9,570 bases of DNA, taken from contig DAJV01000023.1 of the NCBI GenBank assembly GCA_002496475.1, positions 331-9,900 of the forward strand, read 5' to 3'. Each line of letters starts with the position of its first letter. Positions within the stretch are counted from its first letter, which is position 1. The notes under the pieces were generated by a model. That model saw nothing but the letters and a program-made list of their open reading frames with translations, was not told the origin of the DNA and made no database searches. Positions 1 through 5,792 of this stretch are shown one piece after another. Source of the DNA: Vulcanisaeta sp. UBA163. GTDB taxonomy: Archaea > Thermoproteota > Thermoprotei > Thermoproteales > Thermocladiaceae. The translations under genes and the position numbers were made by a program.

Positions 1-156
1 GAATTCCAGGAGAAGCTCCCTACTGGGTGGTAGGCCAGGTTGACCTATGTGGAAGCCGTAGACCTTAACACCAGCTTGTTCAAGTTTAACAACCTCCTCA
101 TTAACACCCCTAATTGCCGAACCAGGAAATACATTGCCTCTCTTCGATATCCTCAC
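1..156 (-). CDS. Class I/II PLP aminotransferase, N-terminal 52 residues (partial)
   Basis: Reading the minus strand from a GTG at 156-154 gives an open frame of exactly 52 codons to the window edge. Residues 22-40 include a helix ending in EQAGVKVYGF followed by HIGQPGLPP. The G(Q/E)P-x-x-PP segment after a short helix is the usual N-terminal signature of fold-type I aminotransferases of the aspartate aminotransferase group, which move amino groups to 2-oxo acids in the cytosol. The catalytic lysine and most of the protein lie outside the window, so substrate cannot be given. The GTG is chosen because a TATA-like TTTATAAA (minus strand) is centred 25 bases upstream, as expected for a leaderless archaeal mRNA. 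It lies 54 bp downstream of thrC on the same strand but seems to have its own promoter. It could serve aspartate-family synthesis, but that is inference. Confidence 0.82.
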   Translation of the reverse strand, partial: MRISKRGNVFPGSAIRGVNEEVVKLEQAGVKVYGFHIGQPGLPPSRELLLEF

Positions 157-175
157 AGGGCAAGGGTAGTGAACT

Positions 176-185
176 TTTTTATAAA
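176..185 (-). promoter_or_regulatory. TATA box of the partial aminotransferase gene
   Basis: The minus strand reads ATTTATAAAAAAG here. The centre, near 181, is 25 bases upstream of the GTG at 156, the standard archaeal spacing for a start codon at or next to the transcription start. No Shine-Dalgarno sequence lies between them, supporting a leaderless transcript. Confidence 0.65.
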
Positions 186-210
186 TGTTACTCTTGTTAT
201 ATATATCTAA

Positions 211-1299
211 TTATATTTTTCCCATAATATCTATATACTTAAGCCCATTACCCGTGAGTACGATAACAGTTTCACAATCCTCATTTAAATAATTATCATT
301 TAATAGCCTTAGATAACCAGAGAGGGCTATTGCGCTACTAGGCTCAACAATAAAGCCCCTCCTCAATAGTGTTCTCCATGCATCCAGGATTTCATCGTCA
401 GTAATCACCAATGCATCACCTCCACTACCAGTGATGGCGTCAACCATCTGTTCAAGCCTAGGTGGGTTAGACACCCTAAGGGCGTCGGCAATCCTAGTCG
501 ATTCTCCCGCAGTATCTCCATGAATCCTCTCATAAAGGCTTGCAAACCCCTGTGCCTGCACTGCATAAAGTCTCGGCACCTTACTAATCAAACCAGTACT
601 CCTCAACTCATTAAAACCGATCCAAAGCCCAAGCAACAACGTACCCGCAGACACAGGTAAAACAATGGCATCTGGCGCGTGCCCCAATTGATCAAGTAAT
701 TCATATGCCATGGTCTTAGTACCCTGTAGGAACCAGGGATTCCAGGTATGCCCAAGGTAAGCCTCGCCATTTTTCACCGACTCGATGGCAATCCTACCAG
801 CCTCAACCCTAGATGGCGCCTCAATTAACTCGGCACCCAATGATCTTATGAGACTCTTCTTACCCTCAGGCGCATCCCTAGGCACGTATACCCTGGCCCT
901 AATACCAGCAGCCGCTGCATAGGCTGCTACGGATATGCCAGCATTACCGCTTGAATCCTCAATAACCGACTTAATGCCCAACTCCACGGCCTTTGACACG
1001 GCCACGGCAGAACCCCTATCCTTAAATGATCCGGTTGGGTTAAGGTACTCAAGCTTCATGTAAGTATTGCCCCTCAGGAAGCCAGCCCTAACTAATGGCG
1101 TGAAGCCCTCACCAAGACCAATCAGTGGTTTCACCGGAATTACGCTTGAGAATTTCCACATATCCCTACGTTCACCCAGCGTTAGTTCCAAGCCCTTGAT
1201 AACCACGTCAAGTGGTCCACCGCACCTAGGGCACTTCCAAAGCCATGTCGATGTCTCCGCAGTAAAACCACACCTTGAACACCTATAAACAACCTCCAT
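211..1299 (-). CDS. thrC: Threonine synthase
   Basis: The 362-residue PLP enzyme is expected to convert O-phosphohomoserine to threonine in the cytosol. It opens with a rubredoxin-like zinc ribbon (C7, C10, C23, C26), typical of archaeal threonine synthases. Next come GEGFTPL (63-69), the PLP-lysine motif NPTGSFKDRG with K93, the phosphate-binding SSGNAG loop near 116-121, a second glycine-rich loop VSAGTLLLG, and a C-terminal TGNGLKY resembling the family's TGHGLK(D). The length fits the family. The ATG at 1299 starts just before the zinc ribbon and has a TATA-like CTTTTATT about 29 bases upstream. Related fold-type II enzymes (threonine dehydratase, cysteate synthase) share the core, but the zinc ribbon and C-terminal motif favour ThrC. 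The SAG in place of a GGG-type loop is common in archaeal relatives, as far as I recall. Confidence 0.87.
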   Translation of the reverse strand: MEVVYRCSRCGFTAETSTWLWKCPRCGGPLDVVIKGLELTLGERRDMWKFSSVIPVKPLIGLGEGFTPLVRAGFLRGNTYMKLEYLNPTGSFKDRGSAVAVSKAVELGIKSVIEDSSGNAGISVAAYAAAAGIRARVYVPRDAPEGKKSLIRSLGAELIEAPSRVEAGRIAIESVKNGEAYLGHTWNPWFLQGTKTMAYELLDQLGHAPDAIVLPVSAGTLLLGLWIGFNELRSTGLISKVPRLYAVQAQGFASLYERIHGDTAGESTRIADALRVSNPPRLEQMVDAITGSGGDALVITDDEILDAWRTLLRRGFIVEPSSAIALSGYLRLLNDNYLNEDCETVIVLTGNGLKYIDIMGKI

Positions 1300-1324
1300 A
1301 GACCGGAGATACTATATAACGAGG

Positions 1325-1332
1325 AATAAAAG
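1325..1332 (-). promoter_or_regulatory. Probable TATA box of thrC
   Basis: The minus strand reads CTTTTATT, centred about 29 bases upstream of the thrC ATG. A second AT-rich stretch (TTATATAG, 1312-1319) is centred only 17 bases from the ATG. That would start transcription inside the coding region, so the upstream box is preferred. Confidence 0.45.
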
Positions 1333-1372
1333 CACTGCGCAGAACGGCGAGAACCAATATTACCCTTGCTAA

Positions 1373-1543
1373 TCACCTCCTCACGTATCCTCTCAGCACA
1401 TCACAGACCTTAACCATGAGTTCAATGTGTATCTTAATTTCGTACTGCGCTATGTACATTCTATTCATAAATGCGAAATTACCTGGAATAACAGGGAGAC
1501 TTATGTGTAATGATACGTCAATTATTATCATGGTCACTGGCAT
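1373..1543 (-). CDS. Possible small protein of 52-56 residues, unrecognised
   Basis: An open minus-strand frame fills most of the thrC-hisD gap. From ATG 1543 it encodes 56 residues; GTG 1537 and ATG 1531 are other starts. The N-terminal half is rich in isoleucine and valine (TMIIIDVSLHISLPVI) and the C-terminal half could form a charged amphipathic helix ending GYVRR. There are no cysteine pairs, signal peptide or known motif. The minus-strand CGCTTAAATGC, centred near 1561, lies 24 bases upstream of GTG 1537 and would suit a leaderless start. It ends 73 bp before thrC on the same strand. A 60-codon frame on the opposite strand overlaps it, so both may be chance frames in AT-rich DNA. I do not recognise it. 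Confidence 0.25.
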   Translation of the reverse strand: MPVTMIIIDVSLHISLPVIPGNFAFMNRMYIAQYEIKIHIELMVKVCDVLRGYVRR

Positions 1544-1565
1544 GCTTAAAAACATGCATTTAAGC
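1544..1565. repeat. Dyad (7-bp inverted repeat) overlapping the hisD promoter
   Basis: GCTTAAA (1544-1550) and TTTAAGC (1559-1565) are perfect inverted copies separated by 8 bases. The right arm is the probable hisD TATA box. A factor bound here would block TBP access, so it could be an operator. Alternatively it is simply two back-to-back TATA boxes for divergent transcription. The dyad is seen in the sequence; the role is inferred. Confidence 0.5.
1558..1564 (+). promoter_or_regulatory. TATA box of hisD
   Basis: ATTTAAG is centred about 24 bases upstream of the TTG at 1585. This spacing is what selects that TTG as the start and implies a leaderless mRNA. Confidence 0.55.
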
Positions 1566-1584
1566 GCGTTATGGGTGCCGCACC

Positions 1585-2793
1585 TTGAGATTGAGTAGAG
1601 ATTCATTGGTTAACGAAGTCAGGAGGACTAGAAGCTTGGACCGGTACATTGATGTAGTTAGGGCCATTGTAGACGACGTTAAGTCCAGGGGTGATAAGGC
1701 CGTGATTATGTATACCAAGAAACTCGATGGTGTTACGCTTACGAAGATTGAGGTTGACGTAGACGAATTAAGGGAACTCGCATCGAGGGTTGATAAGGAC
1801 ATCGCGCAGGCCATAGACACGACCTACAAGTCCGTGGAGAATTTCAACCGTAAGTTAATGCCCAGGGATTTCGAAGAGGAGTGCTGCGGGTTGATTAGAG
1901 GTGTTAAGTGGGTGCCCATTGATAGGGTTGGGATTTACGTGCCAAGGGGCTACTTCTCGACTCTTATAATGACGGGTGTCATAGCCAGGGTTGCTGGCGT
2001 TAGTGAATTAGTAATAACTACACCGCCTAATAAGGACGGCAGTATAAACCCGGAGATAGCCTATTTGGCACTCAGGCTTAACGCCAGGGTTTTCAGGGTG
2101 GGTGGTCCACAGGCTATTGCGGCCATGGCCTTTGGGACGGAGTCAATACCTAGGGTTGATAAGATTGTTGGTCCAGGCAATGCCTATGTGCAGGCCGCCA
2201 AGTACCTGGTTTCTCAGTACGTTGGTGTTGACGGTATTGAGGGACCGACAGAACTCGTGGTCTGCGCGGATCCAGCGATAGATCCAGGCATTGTAGCCCT
2301 GGATATTATGGCCCAGCTTGAGCATAACTCAGCGGTTGCCGTATTAATTACCTGGGACGAGAGATACCTAGGCATGATTGAGGCAAAGCTGGGTAACCTG
2401 AATTATGTATCAACACTCGTCAATGAACCCAGGGACTGCGTGTATCTAATTAATGAGCTGGCGCCTGAACATGTAACACTGTGGGGTTTGGATAACTTGA
2501 TCAGTGATGTTAGGAATGCAGGCGCCGTTTCAGTATCAACACCATCCGCAATGATTGACTACGTGGCTGGGCCAAGCCATGTATTACCCACGGAATCCTC
2601 AGCCAAGTGGAGAGGCATCCTCTCGGTTTATGATTTCATAAAGCCCATGGCCTACGTCAAGTCCTTGAGTAGGGACCTTGCCATTGAACTTGCGAGGCAT
2701 GGCGCCACATTGGCGATGCGCGAGGGATTTAATAACCATGCTAAGTCAATAACCGAGTGGTTATTTATGAGCAAGCCCAATAAAATGACGTAG
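1585..2793 (+). CDS. hisD: Histidinol dehydrogenase
   Basis: The 402-residue enzyme performs the last two steps of the pathway, oxidising L-histidinol to histidinal and then histidine with two NAD+ in the cytosol. Visible signatures are VGPGNAYVQAAK (195-206), zinc ligands Q244 and H247 in AQLEH, D325 in IDYVAGPSHVLPT, H385 in NNHAKS, and the general-base pair E295/H296 in LAPEHV with H332. These match the bacterial enzyme's essential residues, so it should be active. The length is slightly below the about 430 of bacterial forms. The TTG start is chosen because a TATA box sits about 24 bases upstream and the N-terminal helix (RDSLVNEV) aligns with the family start; TTG 1591 is an alternative. 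Its last 33 bases overlap the end of hisH on the other strand. Confidence 0.96.
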   Translation: MRLSRDSLVNEVRRTRSLDRYIDVVRAIVDDVKSRGDKAVIMYTKKLDGVTLTKIEVDVDELRELASRVDKDIAQAIDTTYKSVENFNRKLMPRDFEEECCGLIRGVKWVPIDRVGIYVPRGYFSTLIMTGVIARVAGVSELVITTPPNKDGSINPEIAYLALRLNARVFRVGGPQAIAAMAFGTESIPRVDKIVGPGNAYVQAAKYLVSQYVGVDGIEGPTELVVCADPAIDPGIVALDIMAQLEHNSAVAVLITWDERYLGMIEAKLGNLNYVSTLVNEPRDCVYLINELAPEHVTLWGLDNLISDVRNAGAVSVSTPSAMIDYVAGPSHVLPTESSAKWRGILSVYDFIKPMAYVKSLSRDLAIELARHGATLAMREGFNNHAKSITEWLFMSKPNKMT

Positions 2794-3366
2794 TACCTCC
2801 AAGCCCCGTCTTTTGCCGCTTTTTTCTGGGTGGAATTGAACGCCAAACGTCACTAATCTCTCATCACAAAGTACGCTTAATACGTAATCATCCCCATAAC
2901 GCGTAATCCCCGAGTACGGTAGATCACCACTTGGGTTGATCACCGCATAACTATGCATGAAGTAAAAGTACCCATCATTACTAAGTATCTCGCAGGGTCT
3001 CACAGACCTCACTAAGTCCCAACCAATGTGCGGAATCCTGGGACCCCTGAGCCTATTAACCCTACCTGAATACCACGATAAACCCCCCAGTGATCCCTCG
3101 TCACTACCCTCAAACATTACCTGAAGTCCAAGGCATACACCGAGTATTGGCACTGAACCCCTCATCTTAATCAATTCATCACTGAAAATGCCGAGTCTTG
3201 ACATGGCTGCGTCGAAGGAACCAACACCAGGCAGAACAATTGCATCCACTTGCAATAACTCACTGGACTCATTAATTAACAAGGGCTCCGAGCCAACCCT
3301 CTTGAATGCGTTAACTAGGCTTCCTAGATTACCAACTCCATAATTAATAATACCGACCCTAGCCAT
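2761..3366 (-). CDS. hisH: Imidazole glycerol phosphate synthase, glutaminase subunit
   Basis: This class I glutamine amidotransferase (201 residues) releases ammonia from glutamine and passes it to HisF, whose gene is at 4450-5211. The triad is visible: nucleophile C78 in GVCLGLQ, and H179 and E181 in VQFHPEKS. The N-terminal IINYGVGNLGS and the LPGVGSF oxyanion region are also typical. A TTG at 3375 would add three residues (MVL), but ATG 3366 is preferred: it begins right before the conserved strand and follows a GGTG motif on the minus strand. It overlaps the end of hisE by 8 bases, so the two are translationally coupled. Its 3' end overlaps convergent hisD by 33 bp. Being encoded apart from hisF, it may be produced from a different transcript than its partner. 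Confidence 0.95.
   Translation of the reverse strand: MARVGIINYGVGNLGSLVNAFKRVGSEPLLINESSELLQVDAIVLPGVGSFDAAMSRLGIFSDELIKMRGSVPILGVCLGLQVMFEGSDEGSLGGLSWYSGRVNRLRGPRIPHIGWDLVRSVRPCEILSNDGYFYFMHSYAVINPSGDLPYSGITRYGDDYVLSVLCDERLVTFGVQFHPEKSGKRRGLEVLRHFIGLAHK
2810..2827 (+). terminator. T-rich tract, probable hisD transcript end
   Basis: CTTTTGCCGCTTTTTTCT begins 16 bases after the hisD stop on the sense strand. Oligo-T runs are the main intrinsic termination signal in archaea. The tract lies inside hisH read antisense, where it encodes Lys/Arg codons, so it may partly reflect coding constraint. Confidence 0.4.
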
Positions 3367-3385
3367 TAGCACCAACCCTAGCCAT
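3352..3385 (-). repeat. Near-perfect 15-bp direct repeat at the hisE/hisH junction
   Basis: The minus strand carries ATGGCTAGGGTTGGT (3385-3371) and ATGGCTAGGGTCGGT (3366-3352), with 14 of 15 bases identical and the copies 19 bases apart. The first encodes MARVG near the end of HisE. The second, one frame over, encodes the first five residues of HisH, MARVG. The spacing shifts the frame, so the likeness is at DNA level. Confidence 0.85.
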
Positions 3386-3667
3386 GTGCCTACTAATCAG
3401 TTCCTTACACACATCATCGAATTTAATATCCATGAACCTAAGGAGAACGAGTACGTGATACATCAAATCCGCCGTCTCCCTAATGACCCAGCCCCTATCA
3501 CCCCTCATTGCTGCCACCACGACCTCCACAGCCTCCTCACCAACCTTCTTGCTAATTAAGTCCACACCACCGTCGGCAAGCCTACGGGTATAACTACCGG
3601 AGTCCTCATGCCTAATCCTATCATCAATTATCCCCTGAAGCTCGTCTAGGAATTCACAAACCATCAC
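3359..3667 (-). CDS. hisE: Phosphoribosyl-ATP pyrophosphatase
   Basis: This small all-helical enzyme (102 residues) hydrolyses phosphoribosyl-ATP to phosphoribosyl-AMP and pyrophosphate, the second step of the pathway. The MazG/HisE-type metal-binding motifs are visible: KVGEEAVEVVVAA with E44, E45 and E48, then RETADLMYHVLVLL with E64 and D67. The N-terminal LDELQGIIDDR is also typical. It is a single-function protein, whereas in many bacteria HisE is fused to HisI; here hisI is a separate divergent gene. Two adjacent ATG codons (3667, 3664) are possible starts, and the TATA box spacing slightly favours the second. hisE leads a two-gene operon with hisH. The C-terminal MARVGANG is nearly copied at the hisH start. 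Confidence 0.94.
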   Translation of the reverse strand: MMVCEFLDELQGIIDDRIRHEDSGSYTRRLADGGVDLISKKVGEEAVEVVVAAMRGDRGWVIRETADLMYHVLVLLRFMDIKFDDVCKELISRHMARVGANG

Positions 3668-3685
3668 TAGCTCAATCTATATATG

Positions 3686-3692
3686 TTTTATA
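3686..3692 (-). promoter_or_regulatory. TATA box of the hisE-hisH operon
   Basis: The minus strand reads TATAAAA within AATATAAAAC, centred 22-25 bases upstream of the tandem ATG codons of hisE. No Shine-Dalgarno sequence precedes them, so the transcript is probably leaderless. Confidence 0.6.
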
Positions 3693-3717
3693 TTAATTAC
3701 GCATCTATACAGAAAAA

Positions 3718-3725
3718 CTAAATAA
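3718..3725 (+). promoter_or_regulatory. TATA box of hisI
   Basis: CTAAATAA is preceded by an A-rich element (AGAAAAA, a candidate BRE) and centred 26 bases upstream of the hisI ATG at 3748. It shares an 80-bp divergent intergenic region with the hisE promoter. Confidence 0.55.
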
Positions 3726-3747
3726 CGCATAGACCAGGGTTCAATTA

Positions 3748-4185
3748 ATGGTTGAGCCACCACACAACGTGAAGGTACTAAGACTAAGCGAGGAGGAGGC
3801 CAGTAAGGTGGCGGATTCCCTGTGGTATAGGCACGTGGATAATACCGTAATTGCGGTTGCCCAGGATCACGAGACCAAGGATGTACTGATGGTGGCTAAC
3901 ATGAACAGGGAGGCAATCATAAGGACACTGACAACTGGCATGGTTCACTACTGGTCATTGAGCAGGAAGAAACTCTGGCTTAAGGGTGAAACCAGCGGTC
4001 ACTACCAATACCTAGTGGGCTTCAGGATCGACTGCGACGGCGATGCAGTACTACTCATAATTCACCAAATCGGTAATGCATGTCACCTAGGCACACGATC
4101 ATGCTTTGACCAAGGTGACATAATTAACCTACGTCTACGGCATGAGGAGGTTGAGAACTCCTCAGCAGAATTCCACGATATCTAA
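3748..4185 (+). CDS. hisI: Phosphoribosyl-AMP cyclohydrolase
   Basis: The 145-residue zinc enzyme opens the adenine ring of phosphoribosyl-AMP in the third step, giving the ProFAR substrate of HisA. Conserved blocks are VLMVANMNREA (46-56), HYWSLSRKKLWLKGETSGH (67-85), DCDGDA (95-100) and NACHLGTRSCF (110-120). The three zinc cysteines are C96, C112 and C119, and D95, D97 and D99 form the acidic metal site. All key residues are present. It lacks a fused HisE domain. The ATG at 3748 is supported by a TATA box at the leaderless distance. It has its own transcript, pointing away from hisE, and no his gene follows on the same strand. Confidence 0.95.
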   Translation: MVEPPHNVKVLRLSEEEASKVADSLWYRHVDNTVIAVAQDHETKDVLMVANMNREAIIRTLTTGMVHYWSLSRKKLWLKGETSGHYQYLVGFRIDCDGDAVLLIIHQIGNACHLGTRSCFDQGDIINLRLRHEEVENSSAEFHDI

Positions 4186-4193
4186 ATCAACCT

Positions 4194-4322
4194 ATGGAGT
4201 CCCAGGTAACCATGCCCTCTCCATTGTTAATAACCATGAAGAATCCCCATGGAATCTACATATATGCTGTTTTCGAAGATAATTGCAATGGTTATATTAC
4301 TATTACTGAACTGCATCATTAG
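4194..4322 (+). CDS. Possible 42-residue small protein, unrecognised
   Basis: Nine bases after the hisI stop an ATG opens a 43-codon frame ending TAG; ATG 4212 and ATG 4236 are internal alternatives. The C-terminal half (YIYAVFEDNCNGYITITELHH) contains EDNCNGYITITE. This follows the EF-hand loop pattern at positions 3, 5, 6, 8 and 12 (N, N, G, I, E) but has Glu instead of Asp at position 1. No TATA box at -25 or Shine-Dalgarno sequence supports the start, so if translated it would ride on hisI read-through. A frame this short can arise by chance, and a lone EF-hand in an archaeon would be unusual. Function unknown. Confidence 0.2.
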   Translation: MESQVTMPSPLLITMKNPHGIYIYAVFEDNCNGYITITELHH

Positions 4323-4449
4323 AAATAAGAAGTAATTACCGAACCCGCTAACTGCTCACCCGTTTTGCCAATGTTGATGTTAGGTGGTTCATAATTGTAA
4401 GTCCATTAATTAACATAAGGATTTGATGCGCTGATAATTTAGCAAAGAA

Positions 4450-5211
4450 TTATGTCCTCACCTTAATTCCAGCCTCCATTAGGTATGCCTTAAGTCCCTG
4501 GATACTTATTAGTCCCATGTGGAAGACGCTTGCAGCCAAGGCCGCATCCGCATACCTCAGGACTTCAACGAAGTGCTCAACCCTGCCGGCACCACCACTT
4601 GCAATAACCGGTATATTAACCACCTCAGAAATAGCCTTGTAAATTTCCACATCGTAGCCTGCCCTTGTGCCGTCGGCGTCAATACTCGTTATTAATAGCT
4701 CACCGGCACCAAGCTCCTCAGCCCTCCTGGCCCACTCAATACCATCAAGCCCAGTCTCCCTCTTACCACTCTCCATGTAAACCCTCCACGAATTGCCCCG
4801 TTTCTTAACATCAATCGCAACAACGATTGATTGGGCACCATACTCCCTGGAGAGCATTGTTATTAATTCAGGGTTTTTAATGGCTGCCGTGTTTATACTA
4901 ACCTTATCAGCGCCAGCCTTAAAGGCAGCATCAGCATCCTCGAGACCCCTGATACCACCACCAACACCCAGCGGTATACTCAGCACACTGGCTACGTTAC
5001 TAATGGTCTTTAGAAACGTCTTCCTACCCTCAATTGTAGCCGTTATGTCAAGTAGGAAGATCTCATCAGCACCCTCCTCCTCATACCTAACCGCTAACTC
5101 CACTGGGTCGCCCATTATCCTGAGACCCTCGAAATTAATGCCCTTAACTACGACACTGGCGTCGACGTCTAGGCAGGGTACGATCCTTCTGACAATGCCC
5201 AAGGGCCTCAT
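4450..5211 (-). CDS. hisF: Imidazole glycerol phosphate synthase, cyclase subunit
   Basis: The 253-residue (beta/alpha)8 barrel closes the imidazole ring using ammonia from HisH. It yields imidazole glycerol phosphate and AICAR, which is recycled to purines. Catalytic aspartates are D15 in IVPCLDVDASVVVKG and D134 in VAIDVKK. Phosphate-binding loops are VGGGIR (83-88), the SIDADGTRAGYD region (176-187) and ASGGAG (204-209). The two half-barrel repeats expected of HisF/HisA are visible. It is the last gene of the hisCGABF operon, and its ATG overlaps the hisB stop in an ATGA junction. The minus-strand AAGGGGA about 8 bases upstream may act as a weak ribosome-binding site. No convincing T-rich terminator follows. 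Confidence 0.97.
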   Translation of the reverse strand: MRPLGIVRRIVPCLDVDASVVVKGINFEGLRIMGDPVELAVRYEEEGADEIFLLDITATIEGRKTFLKTISNVASVLSIPLGVGGGIRGLEDADAAFKAGADKVSINTAAIKNPELITMLSREYGAQSIVVAIDVKKRGNSWRVYMESGKRETGLDGIEWARRAEELGAGELLITSIDADGTRAGYDVEIYKAISEVVNIPVIASGGAGRVEHFVEVLRYADAALAASVFHMGLISIQGLKAYLMEAGIKVRT

Positions 5212-5792
5212 TGAATGGTCCCCTTGAGACTCCTCACTGTATTATTACCCACGTACTCCATGGCCTGCGCCATTGATAGCCCAAGGGATTTAAACAATGC
5301 CTCGGCCATGTGGTGATCATTCTCGCCCCACCTTATCTCTGCATGTATTGTGGCCCTAACATGAGTAGCCAGTGTCCTAATGATGTGCGGCACCATTTGC
5401 GTTGTTAAATCACCAATCCTCTCCCCAATGAATGAACCCCTAAACACCCAATAAACCCTGCCGCCCAGGTCTATTGCTGTGGCGGCTAGTGCGTCATCCA
5501 TGGGCACCATGGACCAACCAAACCTCCTGATACCAATCCTATCACCTAATGCCCTGTCTAATGCCATGCCCAGTGTGATGAATATGTCCTCAGCCACATG
5601 GTGATCATCAAAACCCCTGAAGTCCTCAGCCATAACCTCACCTGATGAACCCATGTAAAACATGAATGTCTCAACCAAGTGATTGAGGAATTTGATTGGG
5701 GTGACCACCTTAATATCGCCAGGACCTAGGCTCAGGTTAACATATACCCTGGTCTCCTTCGTCTCACGCCTAACCTCAGTACTACCAGTCAC
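5208..5792 (-). CDS. hisB: Imidazoleglycerol-phosphate dehydratase
   Basis: The 194-residue manganese enzyme dehydrates imidazole glycerol phosphate to imidazole acetol phosphate. Two DDHHVAED/NDHHMAEA motifs supply metal ligands (H64, H65, E68; H160, H161, E164), helped by H38 and H136. It is single-domain, without the HAD phosphatase domain of the E. coli bifunctional HisB. It therefore cannot supply the missing histidinol-phosphate phosphatase. The usual FFDHML block is FLNHLV, with Asn for Asp before the ligand His; from memory, Sulfolobus HisB also has Asn there. GTG 5792 is chosen because AAAGGGTG lies at ribosome-binding distance; GTG 5801 would add three residues (MCV). It overlaps the end of hisA by 11 bases. 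Confidence 0.95.
   Translation of the reverse strand: MTGSTEVRRETKETRVYVNLSLGPGDIKVVTPIKFLNHLVETFMFYMGSSGEVMAEDFRGFDDHHVAEDIFITLGMALDRALGDRIGIRRFGWSMVPMDDALAATAIDLGGRVYWVFRGSFIGERIGDLTTQMVPHIIRTLATHVRATIHAEIRWGENDHHMAEALFKSLGLSMAQAMEYVGNNTVRSLKGTIQ

Noticed and set aside
1..6. EcoRI site (GAATTC) exactly at the first base
   Set aside because: It may hint at a cloned-fragment end, but it falls in frame inside an aminotransferase gene and has no biological meaning.
1416..1598. 60-codon plus-strand frame between thrC and hisD
   Set aside because: No TATA box or ribosome-binding site, no motif, and it overlaps the hisD start out of frame; the opposing minus frame is slightly more plausible.
4370..4440. 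C/D-box sRNA suggested by TTGATG and CTGA motifs
   Set aside because: The second C-like box is only two bases from the D-like box, leaving no guide, and the C boxes are poor matches.
4793..5227. 144-codon open frame on the plus strand opposite hisF
   Set aside because: HisF is unambiguous with all catalytic residues; the antisense frame has no motif and reflects stop-poor codon use.
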